From contig JBBEAM010000013.1 in assembly GCA_040882845.1 (NCBI GenBank), positions 363,352-427,351 of the forward strand: DNA of 64,000 bases, read 5' to 3'. Under the pieces are notes generated by a model that was not told the DNA's origin, ran no database searches, and saw only the letters and a list, made by a program, of their open reading frames with translations. Positions 34,547 to 42,823 of the stretch are shown here, in pieces (positions within the stretch are counted from its first letter, which is position 1; every line of letters starts with the position of its first letter). The DNA comes from JBBEAM01 sp040882845 (GTDB lineage: Bacteria; Pseudomonadota; Alphaproteobacteria; Kiloniellales; DSM-21159). The position numbers and the translations under genes were made by a program.

Positions 34547-36815
34547 GTTGGCGAGCCCTCGTGGTTGGGGTGATGTCGTCCAAGGCTTGGATCGAAGCCT
34601 CGGCGAAGGCCAGATCGTTGATGTGGTGCGGCAGGCGGATCAGGCGCCGCGTGGCGGTCTCGCGGAAGTTGTCCTCCAGCGCCTGGAACAGCGCGCGGTC
34701 CGCCTCGGGATCGTGGAAGGGCTGGCCCGGTGCGTCGAGCGCCGAGACGCCGCCCTCGGGAATCAGGAAGCGGACCGGCCCGGTCATCTCGTTGAGGCGC
34801 CCGGCGATCCAGGCGCCCATCCGCGCGTTCTCCGGCGCCGTGGTGCGCATCAGGGTGACCTGCGGATTGTGCTCGACAAAGTTCCGGTCCCTGTACTTCT
34901 CGGGGACGGTCTCGCGCGCAGCGAAGTTGACCATGTCGAGCGCCCCGACCGAGCCGACATAGGGAACACGCCTGCGGATGAAGGCGCCGAAGCGGTCCTC
35001 GTCGGCGGCGAAGACGCCGCCCATCATCATGTCGCAGACCTCCGTGGTGGTGAGGTCGATGGCGGCGCTCAGCATGCCGCTGTCCACCAGCTTCTCCATG
35101 GAGCGGCCGCCGACGCCGGTGGCGTGGAACACCAGGCAGTCGTAGCGGTCTTCCAGCTGTCCGGCGATCTGCTGGATCGCCGTGGTGGTCACCCCGAACA
35201 TGGTGAGGCCGAGGCCCGGTTTGTCGTCGCCGCCGCCGTGCCGTGGCTGTCTGATCTCGCCGCGGACCATGCCGGCCAGCGCATTGGCGCCGTTCGCCAG
35301 CACCTGCCTGGAGATACGGTTGATGCCCTGCACGTCGGTCACCGAGTACATCATCATGATGTCGGAGGGACCGACATACTGCCCGACGTCGCCCGAGGCG
35401 ACGGTCGAGATCATTACCTTGGGCAGGCCGACCGGTAGGCTGCGCATACCGGGCGTGACCAGGGCGGTGCCGCCGGAGCCGGCGGCGGAGATGATGCCGC
35501 CGATGCCGCGCTGGCGCTGGATCCAGTTCTCGAAGGCCTCTGCCATGGCGCGCACCGATTTGCCGCGCTCTCCGCTGAACACGGCGTTTGCGCCGCCGCG
35601 GTGATAGGTGGCGACCATCTGCGGCGGCACGTCGGCCGAGGAGGCCTTGCCAGAGGTCGAGAGATCCACGGTGCGAACACGAAGGCTCTGTGCGGCGATC
35701 CGATCCTTGATGTAGGTCAGCTCGCGTCCCTTGGTGTCGAAGGTGCCGACCACATAGACGTCCTTGCCGCCCAGCTCGTGCAGCGGCGTCGGCGGCTCCT
35801 TGAACAGCGGCTCGAGCTTGGCGTCGAAGGGACGCGCGCTGCTTTCCGTCCCGGCGCGCGGCCGCGGCGCTGCCTGGGTCGCCCCGCCTTCCTTCCAGGC
35901 GGCCGCGGACCAGCGGGTCGGCGGTACGTAGACCAGGCCGCCGGGCCGGGCTTCATGCGACGGCGCCGCCTCTTGCGCGGTTGCCTCCGCCACTTCCGGC
36001 GTGGCGGGGTCTTCGGCCTGCGGGCGCGGCGCGGTCGCCGCCGGCGCCAGCTCGGGGTCCTCGTGGGAATGGCGGCCGACGCCGAGCAGCCGCTCCTGCA
36101 GCGCGCGGTCGGCGGCGAGCCGGCTGGCCGGCAGCACCTGGCTGATCCGGCCGTTGACCATGATCGAAACGTCCTCGGAGATCGCCGTGGCGACGGAGAT
36201 GTTCTGCTCGATCAGCAGGATCGAGACGTCGCCCTCCTCGGCCAGGGTGGCCAGCAGCTTCTCGACCTGGGTGACGATCACCGGCGCCAGGCCCTCGGTC
36301 GGTTCGTCGAGCACCAGCAGGCGCGGGTCCTGCAGCAGGGCGCGGGAAATCGCCAGCATCTGCTGCTCACCGCCGGAGAGCTGTCCGCCGCCGTTGCGCC
36401 GCCGCTCGGCGAGGCGCGGGAAGGTGTCGTAGATGCGCTCCGCGGTCCATGACCCGCCACCCTTGTCGGCCAGGGTCAGATGCTCGTCGACGCTCAGCGA
36501 GGGCCAGAGGCGGCGGCCCTGGGGCGTATAGCCGATCCCACGTCCGGCGATCCGGTAGGGCGGCAGGCCGGTAATCTCCTGCCCCTCGAAACGGATCGAG
36601 CCGCGCCGCACCGGCAGCAGTCCCATGATGGCGTTGCACAGCGTCGTCTTGCCCATGCCGTTACGTCCCACAACGGCATGCACGCCCCGGCCGAGCGACA
36701 GCTCGACGCCCTGCAGGGCATGGGACTGGCCGTAGAAGACATGCAGATCGCGGATCTGCAGCGCCGCAGCCTTGCCGTTGTGGGGCCGGTTAAGGACACG
36801 CGCGCGTTCAGCCAT
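34533..36815 (-). CDS. LivF-type ABC ATPase fused to a Tm-1-like (UPF0261) domain
   Basis: A 760-residue fusion. Residues 18-245 are a complete LivF-type ATPase: Walker A GRNGMGKT (50-57), signature LSGGE (146-150), Walker B LLVLDE (166-171) and LIEQN. A low-complexity Pro/Ala/Glu linker spans about 250-348. Residues 349-750 are a full UPF0261/Tm-1-like domain, with VGTFDTKGRELTYI at its start, the Gly-rich ISAAGSGGTALVTPGMR, and FHATGVGGRSMEKLV. It overlaps livG upstream by eight bases and the TIM-barrel gene downstream by 14. The domain junction lies in an uninterrupted frame. Tying this enzyme-like domain to a transporter ATPase suggests transport-coupled processing of the imported compound. 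Confidence 0.92.
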   Translation of the reverse strand: MAERARVLNRPHNGKAAALQIRDLHVFYGQSHALQGVELSLGRGVHAVVGRNGMGKTTLCNAIMGLLPVRRGSIRFEGQEITGLPPYRIAGRGIGYTPQGRRLWPSLSVDEHLTLADKGGGSWTAERIYDTFPRLAERRRNGGGQLSGGEQQMLAISRALLQDPRLLVLDEPTEGLAPVIVTQVEKLLATLAEEGDVSILLIEQNISVATAISEDVSIMVNGRISQVLPASRLAADRALQERLLGVGRHSHEDPELAPAATAPRPQAEDPATPEVAEATAQEAAPSHEARPGGLVYVPPTRWSAAAWKEGGATQAAPRPRAGTESSARPFDAKLEPLFKEPPTPLHELGGKDVYVVGTFDTKGRELTYIKDRIAAQSLRVRTVDLSTSGKASSADVPPQMVATYHRGGANAVFSGERGKSVRAMAEAFENWIQRQRGIGGIISAAGSGGTALVTPGMRSLPVGLPKVMISTVASGDVGQYVGPSDIMMMYSVTDVQGINRISRQVLANGANALAGMVRGEIRQPRHGGGDDKPGLGLTMFGVTTTAIQQIAGQLEDRYDCLVFHATGVGGRSMEKLVDSGMLSAAIDLTTTEVCDMMMGGVFAADEDRFGAFIRRRVPYVGSVGALDMVNFAARETVPEKYRDRNFVEHNPQVTLMRTTAPENARMGAWIAGRLNEMTGPVRFLIPEGGVSALDAPGQPFHDPEADRALFQALEDNFRETATRRLIRLPHHINDLAFAEASIQALDDITPTTRARQHAAV

Positions 36816-37593
36816 GGCCGTGCCCCAGGTAGAGTTCCTGGACCTCTGGATCGGCCTCGATCTCCGCCGGGGTACCTTCCTTGAAGATCCGTCCGTTGTG
36901 CATCATCGTCACGCTCTCGGCGACGCGCAGGGCGACGTCCATGTCGTGCTCGATGATGATGAAGCCCATGTGCTCGGGCAAAGACTGCAGGATTTCGATC
37001 AGCTCGCCCCGCTCCGTCGGGGAGAGCCCGGCCGCCGGTTCGTCGAGCAGGATCAGCCGCGGCGCGCCGGCCAGCGCCAGTGCGATCTCCAGCTGGCGCT
37101 GCTGCCCGTAGCTCAGCTCGGCGACCAGCGTGTCGCGGATATCCTCGAGGTGGACCGCGGCGAGCAGGGTTTCCGCCGCTTCCATCGAGGTGTCGTCGGG
37201 CGCGGGACGGCGCAGGGAAAAGCGGCCGCGGTTGACCCCGCGGCAGGCGAGAAAGATGTTGTCGATAACGCTCAAACCGCTGAACAGCAGCGATATCTGA
37301 TAGGTGCGGCGCAGGCCGCGACGGATCCGCTCATGAATTGGCAGATCCGTCACGTCCTCGCCGAACATTCGCACGCGACCGGTGGTCGGCGGAAAATCGC
37401 CGGTGATCGCGTTGAACAGGGTCGTCTTTCCGGCGCCGTTCGATCCGAGAATCGCCCGACGCTCTCCCGCCTCGACGGTGAGGTTGATGTCCGCCAGGGC
37501 CACCAGCGCGCCGAAATGGCGGCTGACGGCCTCGAGCTCCAGCGCGTAACGGCCGGCGCCTTGTAGGCGGGAAAGAGCGTCGGGTACAGGCAT
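36808..37593 (-). CDS. LIV-type ABC transporter ATP-binding protein (LivG-like, second system)
   Basis: First ATPase of the second LIV-type importer, 261 residues. Walker A GSNGAGKT lies near 50-57; the signature reads ELSYGQQRQ, Walker B LILLDEPAAGLSP, and the switch IIEHDMD. The LSYGQ signature variant is common in LivG relatives of urea/amide-type importers. It lies 13 bases after the binding-protein gene and its end overlaps the LivF-Tm-1 fusion gene, which supplies the partner ATPase. Confidence 0.92.
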   Translation of the reverse strand: MPVPDALSRLQGAGRYALELEAVSRHFGALVALADINLTVEAGERRAILGSNGAGKTTLFNAITGDFPPTTGRVRMFGEDVTDLPIHERIRRGLRRTYQISLLFSGLSVIDNIFLACRGVNRGRFSLRRPAPDDTSMEAAETLLAAVHLEDIRDTLVAELSYGQQRQLEIALALAGAPRLILLDEPAAGLSPTERGELIEILQSLPEHMGFIIIEHDMDVALRVAESVTMMHNGRIFKEGTPAEIEADPEVQELYLGHGHG

Positions 37594-37606
37594 CGGACCC
37601 GGTGCC

Positions 37607-38857
37607 TTACTCGCAGGTCGGGTTTTCGCGGCCGACCTGGCCGTATGCGAGGAACTCCTCGTAGGACACGCCCAGGGTCTGGTCGACCTGCGGGATGACC
37701 TCGATGGTCTTGTTCACTAGGTTGCCTTCCGGACCCTCGATCACCTCGGTCAGGAAGATGTCGGCGACGGCGTTGCGCCGCTCGTCGAGATGCACCGGAC
37801 CGGTCGGCGTGTCGAACTCAAGGTTGGAAAGCGCCTCACGGTAGGCCGCACCGCCGTCCGACAGATCGCCGTTCACCTCTTCCAGGGCCAGCAGGGCGGC
37901 CTTGGTGTTGACGTAGTAGGCATGGGCGAACAGCGAGGGCGAGGGGAAGCCGTCGGGGAACTGCTCCTTGTAGGCTGCCACGAACTCGTTCCATGCCGGA
38001 TTGTCCCAGGTGTCCGAGATCGGGCCCGCAGAGGGGGTGCCGATAACGAAGTCGCGGGTCCGGCCCTTGGAGCCAAGCACCGTCTGATCGACGGTGATCG
38101 AGCCGCCGATCAGCGGCAGGTCGCCGCCGGCCTGCTCGTACTGGGTCAGGAAGTTGATGGCGTCGGCGCCGCCCAGGGCGACGTAGATCGCATCGACATC
38201 ATCGGGCAGCGAGGCGATCACCGATGAGTAGTCCTTGTTGCCGATCGGAACCCAAAAGCGGGCGTCGAGCGGCGCCTCGCCGCCAAGCCGGCAGAAGGGC
38301 TCGAGGAAGCCGAAGACCTGGGTGTAGGGGAAGGAATAGTCCTCGGCCAGCACCGCAACCTTGCGGTAGCCCTTCTCGTTGTAGACATACTCGCCGAGAC
38401 CGGCCATCCACTGCGCGCCGTCGGTATTGAAGCGGAAGAAGTTCTCCGCCGGCTCGCGCAGTGTGGTGTCCTGGGCGGCGGAGGAGCCGTTCAGGAAGGT
38501 GACCTCCGGCTGGGTCTTGGCGTAGTCCTTGACCGCCAGGCCCTCGGAGCCCGACAGCGGGCCGACAAGGATCTGCACGCCGTCCTGCTCGACCAGCTTG
38601 CGCGCCGCGCGCACGGCGCTGTCCGGCGAGGCGTCGGAGGAGCCGGTGATCAGCTGGATCTTCTTGCCGCCGGCCATGTAGCCGTGTTCCTCGAGCGCCA
38701 GCTCGACGCCGCGCATGCCGTCCTCGCCGAGAACGGTGAAGGCGCCTTCCAGGGTCGCCAGGGCGCCCATCTTGATGGTGTCGTCCTGTGCCATCGCCGG
38801 TCCCGCCAAGCTGGCGATCGCGGCGGCGGCGAGGAGCTTCTTTCCTAAACCAAGCAT
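37607..38857 (-). CDS. LIV-type ABC transporter substrate-binding protein (second system)
   Basis: Periplasmic type I binding protein, 416 residues with a signal peptide (LGKKLLAAAAIASLAGPAMA, cleaved near residue 23). The mature protein starts DDTIKMGALATLEGAFTVLG, and GMRGVELALEEHGYMAGGKK follows, resembling aromatic or amide binding LivK relatives. It is the third gene of the operon after the two permeases. It shares little detail with the binding protein at 14057-15286, so the two systems probably take different ligands. Confidence 0.92.
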   Translation of the reverse strand: MLGLGKKLLAAAAIASLAGPAMAQDDTIKMGALATLEGAFTVLGEDGMRGVELALEEHGYMAGGKKIQLITGSSDASPDSAVRAARKLVEQDGVQILVGPLSGSEGLAVKDYAKTQPEVTFLNGSSAAQDTTLREPAENFFRFNTDGAQWMAGLGEYVYNEKGYRKVAVLAEDYSFPYTQVFGFLEPFCRLGGEAPLDARFWVPIGNKDYSSVIASLPDDVDAIYVALGGADAINFLTQYEQAGGDLPLIGGSITVDQTVLGSKGRTRDFVIGTPSAGPISDTWDNPAWNEFVAAYKEQFPDGFPSPSLFAHAYYVNTKAALLALEEVNGDLSDGGAAYREALSNLEFDTPTGPVHLDERRNAVADIFLTEVIEGPEGNLVNKTIEVIPQVDQTLGVSYEEFLAYGQVGRENPTCE

Positions 38858-38881
38858 GTAGTCCTCCCTCGAATTGGCTCG

Positions 38882-39949
38882 TTATGACTCTTCGGATGCG
38901 GGAGCAGGGCTCCCGTCCTCCCACTGCGCGCGGCCGGAGCGCGGCCGCGCGTTCCTTGAGGACCGCAGCTTCGTGCGAAGCCGGTCCCAAAGACCCAGAA
39001 TACCGTCGGGCGAAAACAGCACGGCCAGCAGGAAGGCCAGGCCGATGACGGTGTTGAAACGCTCGCGGTCGATCAGGTCGATCGCGAAATTCTCCAGCAG
39101 AACGAAGCCGATAGCGCCGATGAAGGGGCCCAGCGGATGGCGCAGGCCACCGACCACGGCGATCACCAGGATGTCGATCACCACGTCGACGCCGACCGAG
39201 CCCGGTGAGACCCGGCTGTTGAACCAGGCCAGCATCACCCCAGCTGTGCCGGCGATCAGGCCGGACAGGAAGTAGGCGGCGATGCGGTGCAGAGTGACGT
39301 TGTAGCCCAGGGCACGCATCCGCCGCGGATTGTCGCGGATCGCCTGCAGGCTGAGCCCGAAGCTGGAGCGCGCGCCATAGAGCACGGCGCAGAAGAAGAA
39401 CGCGGCGATGAATAGCGAGAGATAGTAGAAGGGCACCGGATCGCGCCAGTCGACGCCGAACACCGTCGGCGGCAGCACTCCGGCGAAACCGGTGAAGCCG
39501 TTGAAGATCACGTAGTTCTGGCGTACGAAGTAGAAGAAGGCGACGGCAATCGCCAGGGTGATCATGATGGTGTAGATGCCCTCGGTGCGCACCGAGATGG
39601 CGCCGATCAGGGCGCTGAAGCTGGCGGCCGCCAGGATCGCGACGATCACCGTGATCCACCAGGGCCAGCCAAGCCCCATCACGCCCACCGAGTTGTCGCC
39701 GAAAATCGCCACCAGGTAGCCGGCGAAGCCGGCGACGGTGAGCTGCGCAAGGCTGACCATGCCGCCATAGCCGGCGAGCATCATCAGCGACAGGGCGACG
39801 GTGCCGAGCAGCAGGGAGTAGGCGCCGATCTGGAAGGTGAAGAAGTTCGAGGCGAAGCTCGGATAGGCAAGCAGGAACAGCGCCAGCAGCGCCCAGGCGG
39901 GGTTGATGTCGCTGAGCGAGATTTCGCCCTTGAACAGGCGCCGGATCAT
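38882..39949 (-). CDS. LIV-type ABC transporter permease (LivM-like, second system)
   Basis: Permease of 355 residues from ATG 39949, which overlaps the LivH stop as ATGA; the longer frame beyond is a shadow of the livH gene. About ten hydrophobic segments; MLAGYGGMVSLAQLTVAGF near 60-78 is the LivM hallmark and LQAIRDNPRRMRALGYN near 200 the coupling loop. The C-terminal 30 residues are Arg/Ser-rich and cytoplasmic. Works with the permease encoded at 39946-40959. Confidence 0.92.
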   Translation of the reverse strand: MIRRLFKGEISLSDINPAWALLALFLLAYPSFASNFFTFQIGAYSLLLGTVALSLMMLAGYGGMVSLAQLTVAGFAGYLVAIFGDNSVGVMGLGWPWWITVIVAILAAASFSALIGAISVRTEGIYTIMITLAIAVAFFYFVRQNYVIFNGFTGFAGVLPPTVFGVDWRDPVPFYYLSLFIAAFFFCAVLYGARSSFGLSLQAIRDNPRRMRALGYNVTLHRIAAYFLSGLIAGTAGVMLAWFNSRVSPGSVGVDVVIDILVIAVVGGLRHPLGPFIGAIGFVLLENFAIDLIDRERFNTVIGLAFLLAVLFSPDGILGLWDRLRTKLRSSRNARPRSGRAQWEDGSPAPASEES

Positions 39950-40959
39950 GGCCTGCCTCCCATGATGCCCTGGGGCCGCACGGCCAGCACCACGACCATG
40001 ATCAGGAAGGTCAGCACCACCCCGTAGGTCGGGAAGTAGGCGAGGCCGAACTGCTCGGCGAGGCCGATCAGCAGGGCGCCGATGGCAGCCCCGGAGACCG
40101 AGCCAAGGCCGCCGACGATGACCACGATCAGCGAGGCCAGCAGGTAGCGGATGTCCTCGCCCGGTGCGATCGACAGCGCGGTTCCGCCGATCACCCCAGC
40201 GAAGCCGGCGAGCCCGGCGCCGATGGCGAAGACCAGGGCGAAGACCAGCTGCACGTTGACCCCGGTGGCCGAGAGCATGTCGCGGTCGTTGACCCCGGCG
40301 CGGATCATCGCGCCGACCTTGGTGCGGTTGAGAAAGATCCAGAGTGCGATACCGATGGCGACGGCCACGCCCAGCACCGCCAGGCGGTAGATCGGGTACT
40401 TGATCATCACCGCCTCGCCGTTGGAGCGGATCGTCGAGATCACCGGCAGCTCGGCGGCGCCGAACAGCCATTCCGGCGGTGCGAACTGATAGGTGGTGCC
40501 GGTCCAGATCGCCAGCATCAGATCGGCGGCGATGATCGAGATGCCGATGGTCACCAGGGTCTGGCGCAGGTCCTGGCCTTCCATCTTCCGAAAGATCAGC
40601 ACCTGCAGCAGGATGCCGCTCAGGGCGATGGCGACGAAGGCGACCGCCAGGCCGAAGAACCAGGAGCCGGTGGCGTCGGCGACCTCGTAGCCGATGTAGG
40701 CGCCGAGCAGGTACATCGAGCCGTGCGCCAGGTTGACGTTGCGCATCAGGCCGAAGACCAGGGTGAAGCCGCTGGCGACCAGGAAGTAGAGGCCGCCCAG
40801 GGTGACGCCGTTGAGGAAGGTGTTGACGAAGGTCTTCTTGCTGCCGATGGCATTGTCCAACCATTCGGGCCAGACCGCGAAGACCATCCACAGGAAGATC
40901 GCGATCGCGATGGCGATCACGATCGCCCAGAAAGTATGGCGTGCCAAGAAGCGCCTCAT
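39946..40959 (-). CDS. LIV-type ABC transporter permease (LivH-like, second system), first gene of the operon
   Basis: Permease of 337 residues, longer than usual because of an N-terminal extension carrying one extra hydrophobic segment (about residues 12-34, AIVIAIAIAIFLWMVFAV). The LivH body starts at about 50 with LNGVTLGGLYFLVASGFTLVFGLMRNVNLAHG, and ends with the standard VVLAVRPQGIMGG element. It is the promoter-proximal gene of the twelve-gene operon that runs to 26632; the divergent gene at 41211 lies 251 bases away across a shared regulatory gap. Confidence 0.92.
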   Translation of the reverse strand: MRRFLARHTFWAIVIAIAIAIFLWMVFAVWPEWLDNAIGSKKTFVNTFLNGVTLGGLYFLVASGFTLVFGLMRNVNLAHGSMYLLGAYIGYEVADATGSWFFGLAVAFVAIALSGILLQVLIFRKMEGQDLRQTLVTIGISIIAADLMLAIWTGTTYQFAPPEWLFGAAELPVISTIRSNGEAVMIKYPIYRLAVLGVAVAIGIALWIFLNRTKVGAMIRAGVNDRDMLSATGVNVQLVFALVFAIGAGLAGFAGVIGGTALSIAPGEDIRYLLASLIVVIVGGLGSVSGAAIGALLIGLAEQFGLAYFPTYGVVLTFLIMVVVLAVRPQGIMGGRP

Positions 40960-41210
40960 CGCGCCGCCGCCGGCCCGCTACGCGTGCAGGACCGCGTCCC
41001 GTGCACCACGGCTGTCTCCTCCCTATGTCCCCGCGCAGAAAGCCTTGCTGCGGGGTTCTGGTCTTCTGAGGTGAGGTCGCGCCGGGCAGGCCGCCGCTTT
41101 CTCGCCTTGGCCTCTTTGGACCCTGAGTTTAGATTGATCCGGCTGGGGCGACTCCGCAAGCGACTAATCAATCTGTATTCGGGTAAAAATGGGTAATATA
41201 TGAGGGGGAT

Positions 41211-41894
41211 ATGGAGAAATTTCTGACCTGGCGGATCGTCCTCCGGCAGCCGCCGCGTCAGGCGGGCCTGTTTCTGCCGGGCGGGCTGATTGCCCTGGCG
41301 GCACCGCTGCGCCATGCCGGTCTGCCCGATGAAGTCGGCCTTTTGCTGCCCAACCGGGACGGCTTGCGTCTCTTGATCGAGGCGCTGGGCGCGGACCCCG
41401 GAGCAGCGGAAGGAAAGGCCGTCGGCCTGTTTCTCGCCGACCCCTTTCTGCATGTGAAAACCCTGGCCGCGCAGCTTGCCGAGATGGGGGTCGTCTGGGT
41501 GGTCAACTTCCCCAGCGTCGAGCAGCAGGACAGGGAATTTTCCCAGCAGCTCGCCGACGTCGGGCTCGACAGCGGCCTGGAGCTTGCGCGTCTTGCCGGG
41601 TTCCGCGATGCCGGCTTCGGCCTTCTCGCGGCGGTCGCCGATGCGGACGCTGCTGCCGAGGCGGTAGCGCTCGATCCGGCGGCGCTGCTGATGCTGCCCC
41701 GGGTCGGCGACTTCGCGGCCGGATTCCCCTCCTTCCGGCAGCGTGGCGCCGCCGCCGCGGAGGCTGCCCGTGCGGCGCACGCGGTCGGCTGGTCGGGCGC
41801 GGTGCTCGGCTTGGGCAAGGCGGAGGAGGCGGAGCATCAAAGCCTCTGGCCGGACGCCCTGGACGGTCTGGCGATCCGGGACTTTGCTGGCTGA
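41211..41894 (+). CDS. Divergent, shortened TIM-barrel paralogue of the PEP hydrolase family
   Basis: A 227-residue protein with no obvious standard family, but aligned by eye with the TIM-barrel protein at 33713: LADPFLHVKTLAAQLAEMG matches the GTDPF block with its helix, VVWVVNFPSV matches GVQNFPTV, and MLPRVGDFAAG sits where HMGLTTGG lies. The first barrel strands, the NSGR block and the C-terminal HGGPI and YGASSMERLP blocks are missing or unrecognisable, so the enzyme site is probably lost. ATG 41211 follows AGGGGG closely. It is divergent from the transporter operon and may be an accessory or regulatory remnant. Confidence 0.65.
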   Translation: MEKFLTWRIVLRQPPRQAGLFLPGGLIALAAPLRHAGLPDEVGLLLPNRDGLRLLIEALGADPGAAEGKAVGLFLADPFLHVKTLAAQLAEMGVVWVVNFPSVEQQDREFSQQLADVGLDSGLELARLAGFRDAGFGLLAAVADADAAAEAVALDPAALLMLPRVGDFAAGFPSFRQRGAAAAEAARAAHAVGWSGAVLGLGKAEEAEHQSLWPDALDGLAIRDFAG

Positions 41895-41985
41895 GCGAAG
41901 GCCTGTCCAGGAGGACGGTTGCGGCGCAATGGCCGTCGCCAATACCTCCCGGAGCCTGGACACTTCACGCCTCCCTAGGGCTTCA

Positions 41986-42127
41986 TTGAACCTTTTTTGA
42001 TCCAATTTTTTGAATTGGTTCAACAAGATTTCATACCGGCTCTAGCGAGTCAACGCGCTTGCAAGGTTGAGATAATTTTATGATTTCCACAGCCAGGCGG
42101 CATGATATATGGATCATAATTGGTTCA
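41986..42127 (+). promoter_or_regulatory. Operator-like inverted and direct repeats upstream of the GntR gene
   Basis: An AT-rich segment holds nested inverted repeats: TTGAACC (41986-41992) with GGTTCAA (42017-42023), and CCAATT-TTTTG-AATTGG at 42002-42018. The 10-mer AATTGGTTCA (42013-42022) recurs at 42118-42127, 13 bases before the repressor start. GntR/FCD regulators bind short palindromes with TGGT or similar half-sites, so these are candidate autoregulatory operators. Binding is inference. Confidence 0.5.
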
Positions 42128-42139
42128 GAAAGGACGCTC

Positions 42140-42811
42140 ATGCCGAGGATGGTCGCCGAAGACGTGGCCGCGCGGCTGCGCAGCAGGATAGAGGCCGGGG
42201 AATGGGCCGCGCCCGGCCGCCTGCCGCCGGAACGCGAACTCGCCGAAGACTTCGGAATCGCCCGCAACACCCTGCGCCGTGCCTTGGGCCTGCTGGAGGA
42301 GCAGGGGTTTCTCAGCCGGCAGCTCGGACGCGGCAACTATGTGACGCGGCTCGAAAGCGATTCCTTCTCGGGCATCCTCAGGCGGATCAAGGGCAGCAGC
42401 CCCGCCGACCTGATGGAGGTCCGGCTGCTGATCGAGCCCGCTGCTGCTGCTGCGGCGGCCACCGCGGCGAGCGACGCCGACCTGGGGGCGATCCGCCAGG
42501 CCCACGACAGCGCATGCCAGGCAGGGGACATGCCAGCCTTCGAGGATTGGGACGCGGTCTTCCACCAGCGGGTCTTCGACTGCACCCGAAACGAGTTGCT
42601 GCGCGAGATGCACAATTTGCTGCGGCTGCTGCGTAACCAGCCGCTGTGGTTCGAAATGAAGCGACGGGCCTTTTCCGAGGATCGCAAGGCCGTCTACTGT
42701 CGCGAACACGCGGCCCTGCTTGCGGCGCTGCTGCGCCGCGATCCCGAGGGCGCGCGCCAAGCCATGCTGAGCCACTTGAAGACCGTGCGGCAAAACCTGC
42801 TGGGCTGGTGA
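42140..42811 (+). CDS. GntR-family transcriptional regulator with FCD ligand domain (FadR subfamily)
   Basis: A 223-residue regulator from ATG 42140, preceded by AAAGGA seven bases upstream; the ATG at 42080 would add a leader rich in His and Ile. The winged helix-turn-helix spans about 5-70 (RLPPERELAEDFGIARNTLRRAL), and an all-helical FCD domain follows (LMEVRLLIEPAAA; FHQRVFDCTRNELL; REHAALLAALLRRDPEGARQAMLSHL). FCD proteins respond to carboxylic-acid metabolites. Its place between the transporter island and the thiolase/FadB genes makes it the likeliest regulator of one or both; it converges with the TIM-barrel regulator gene. Confidence 0.9.
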   Translation: MPRMVAEDVAARLRSRIEAGEWAAPGRLPPERELAEDFGIARNTLRRALGLLEEQGFLSRQLGRGNYVTRLESDSFSGILRRIKGSSPADLMEVRLLIEPAAAAAAATAASDADLGAIRQAHDSACQAGDMPAFEDWDAVFHQRVFDCTRNELLREMHNLLRLLRNQPLWFEMKRRAFSEDRKAVYCREHAALLAALLRRDPEGARQAMLSHLKTVRQNLLGW

Positions 42812-42823
42812 TCCGCTCCAGCT

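Noticed and set aside
40960..41210. A sigma-54 promoter for the large operon, expected because a sigma-54-like regulator lies nearby
   Set aside because: No TGGC-N8-TTGC-type element was found on either strand in the gap, and the regulator's AAA+ domain lacks the GAFTGA loop needed for sigma-54.
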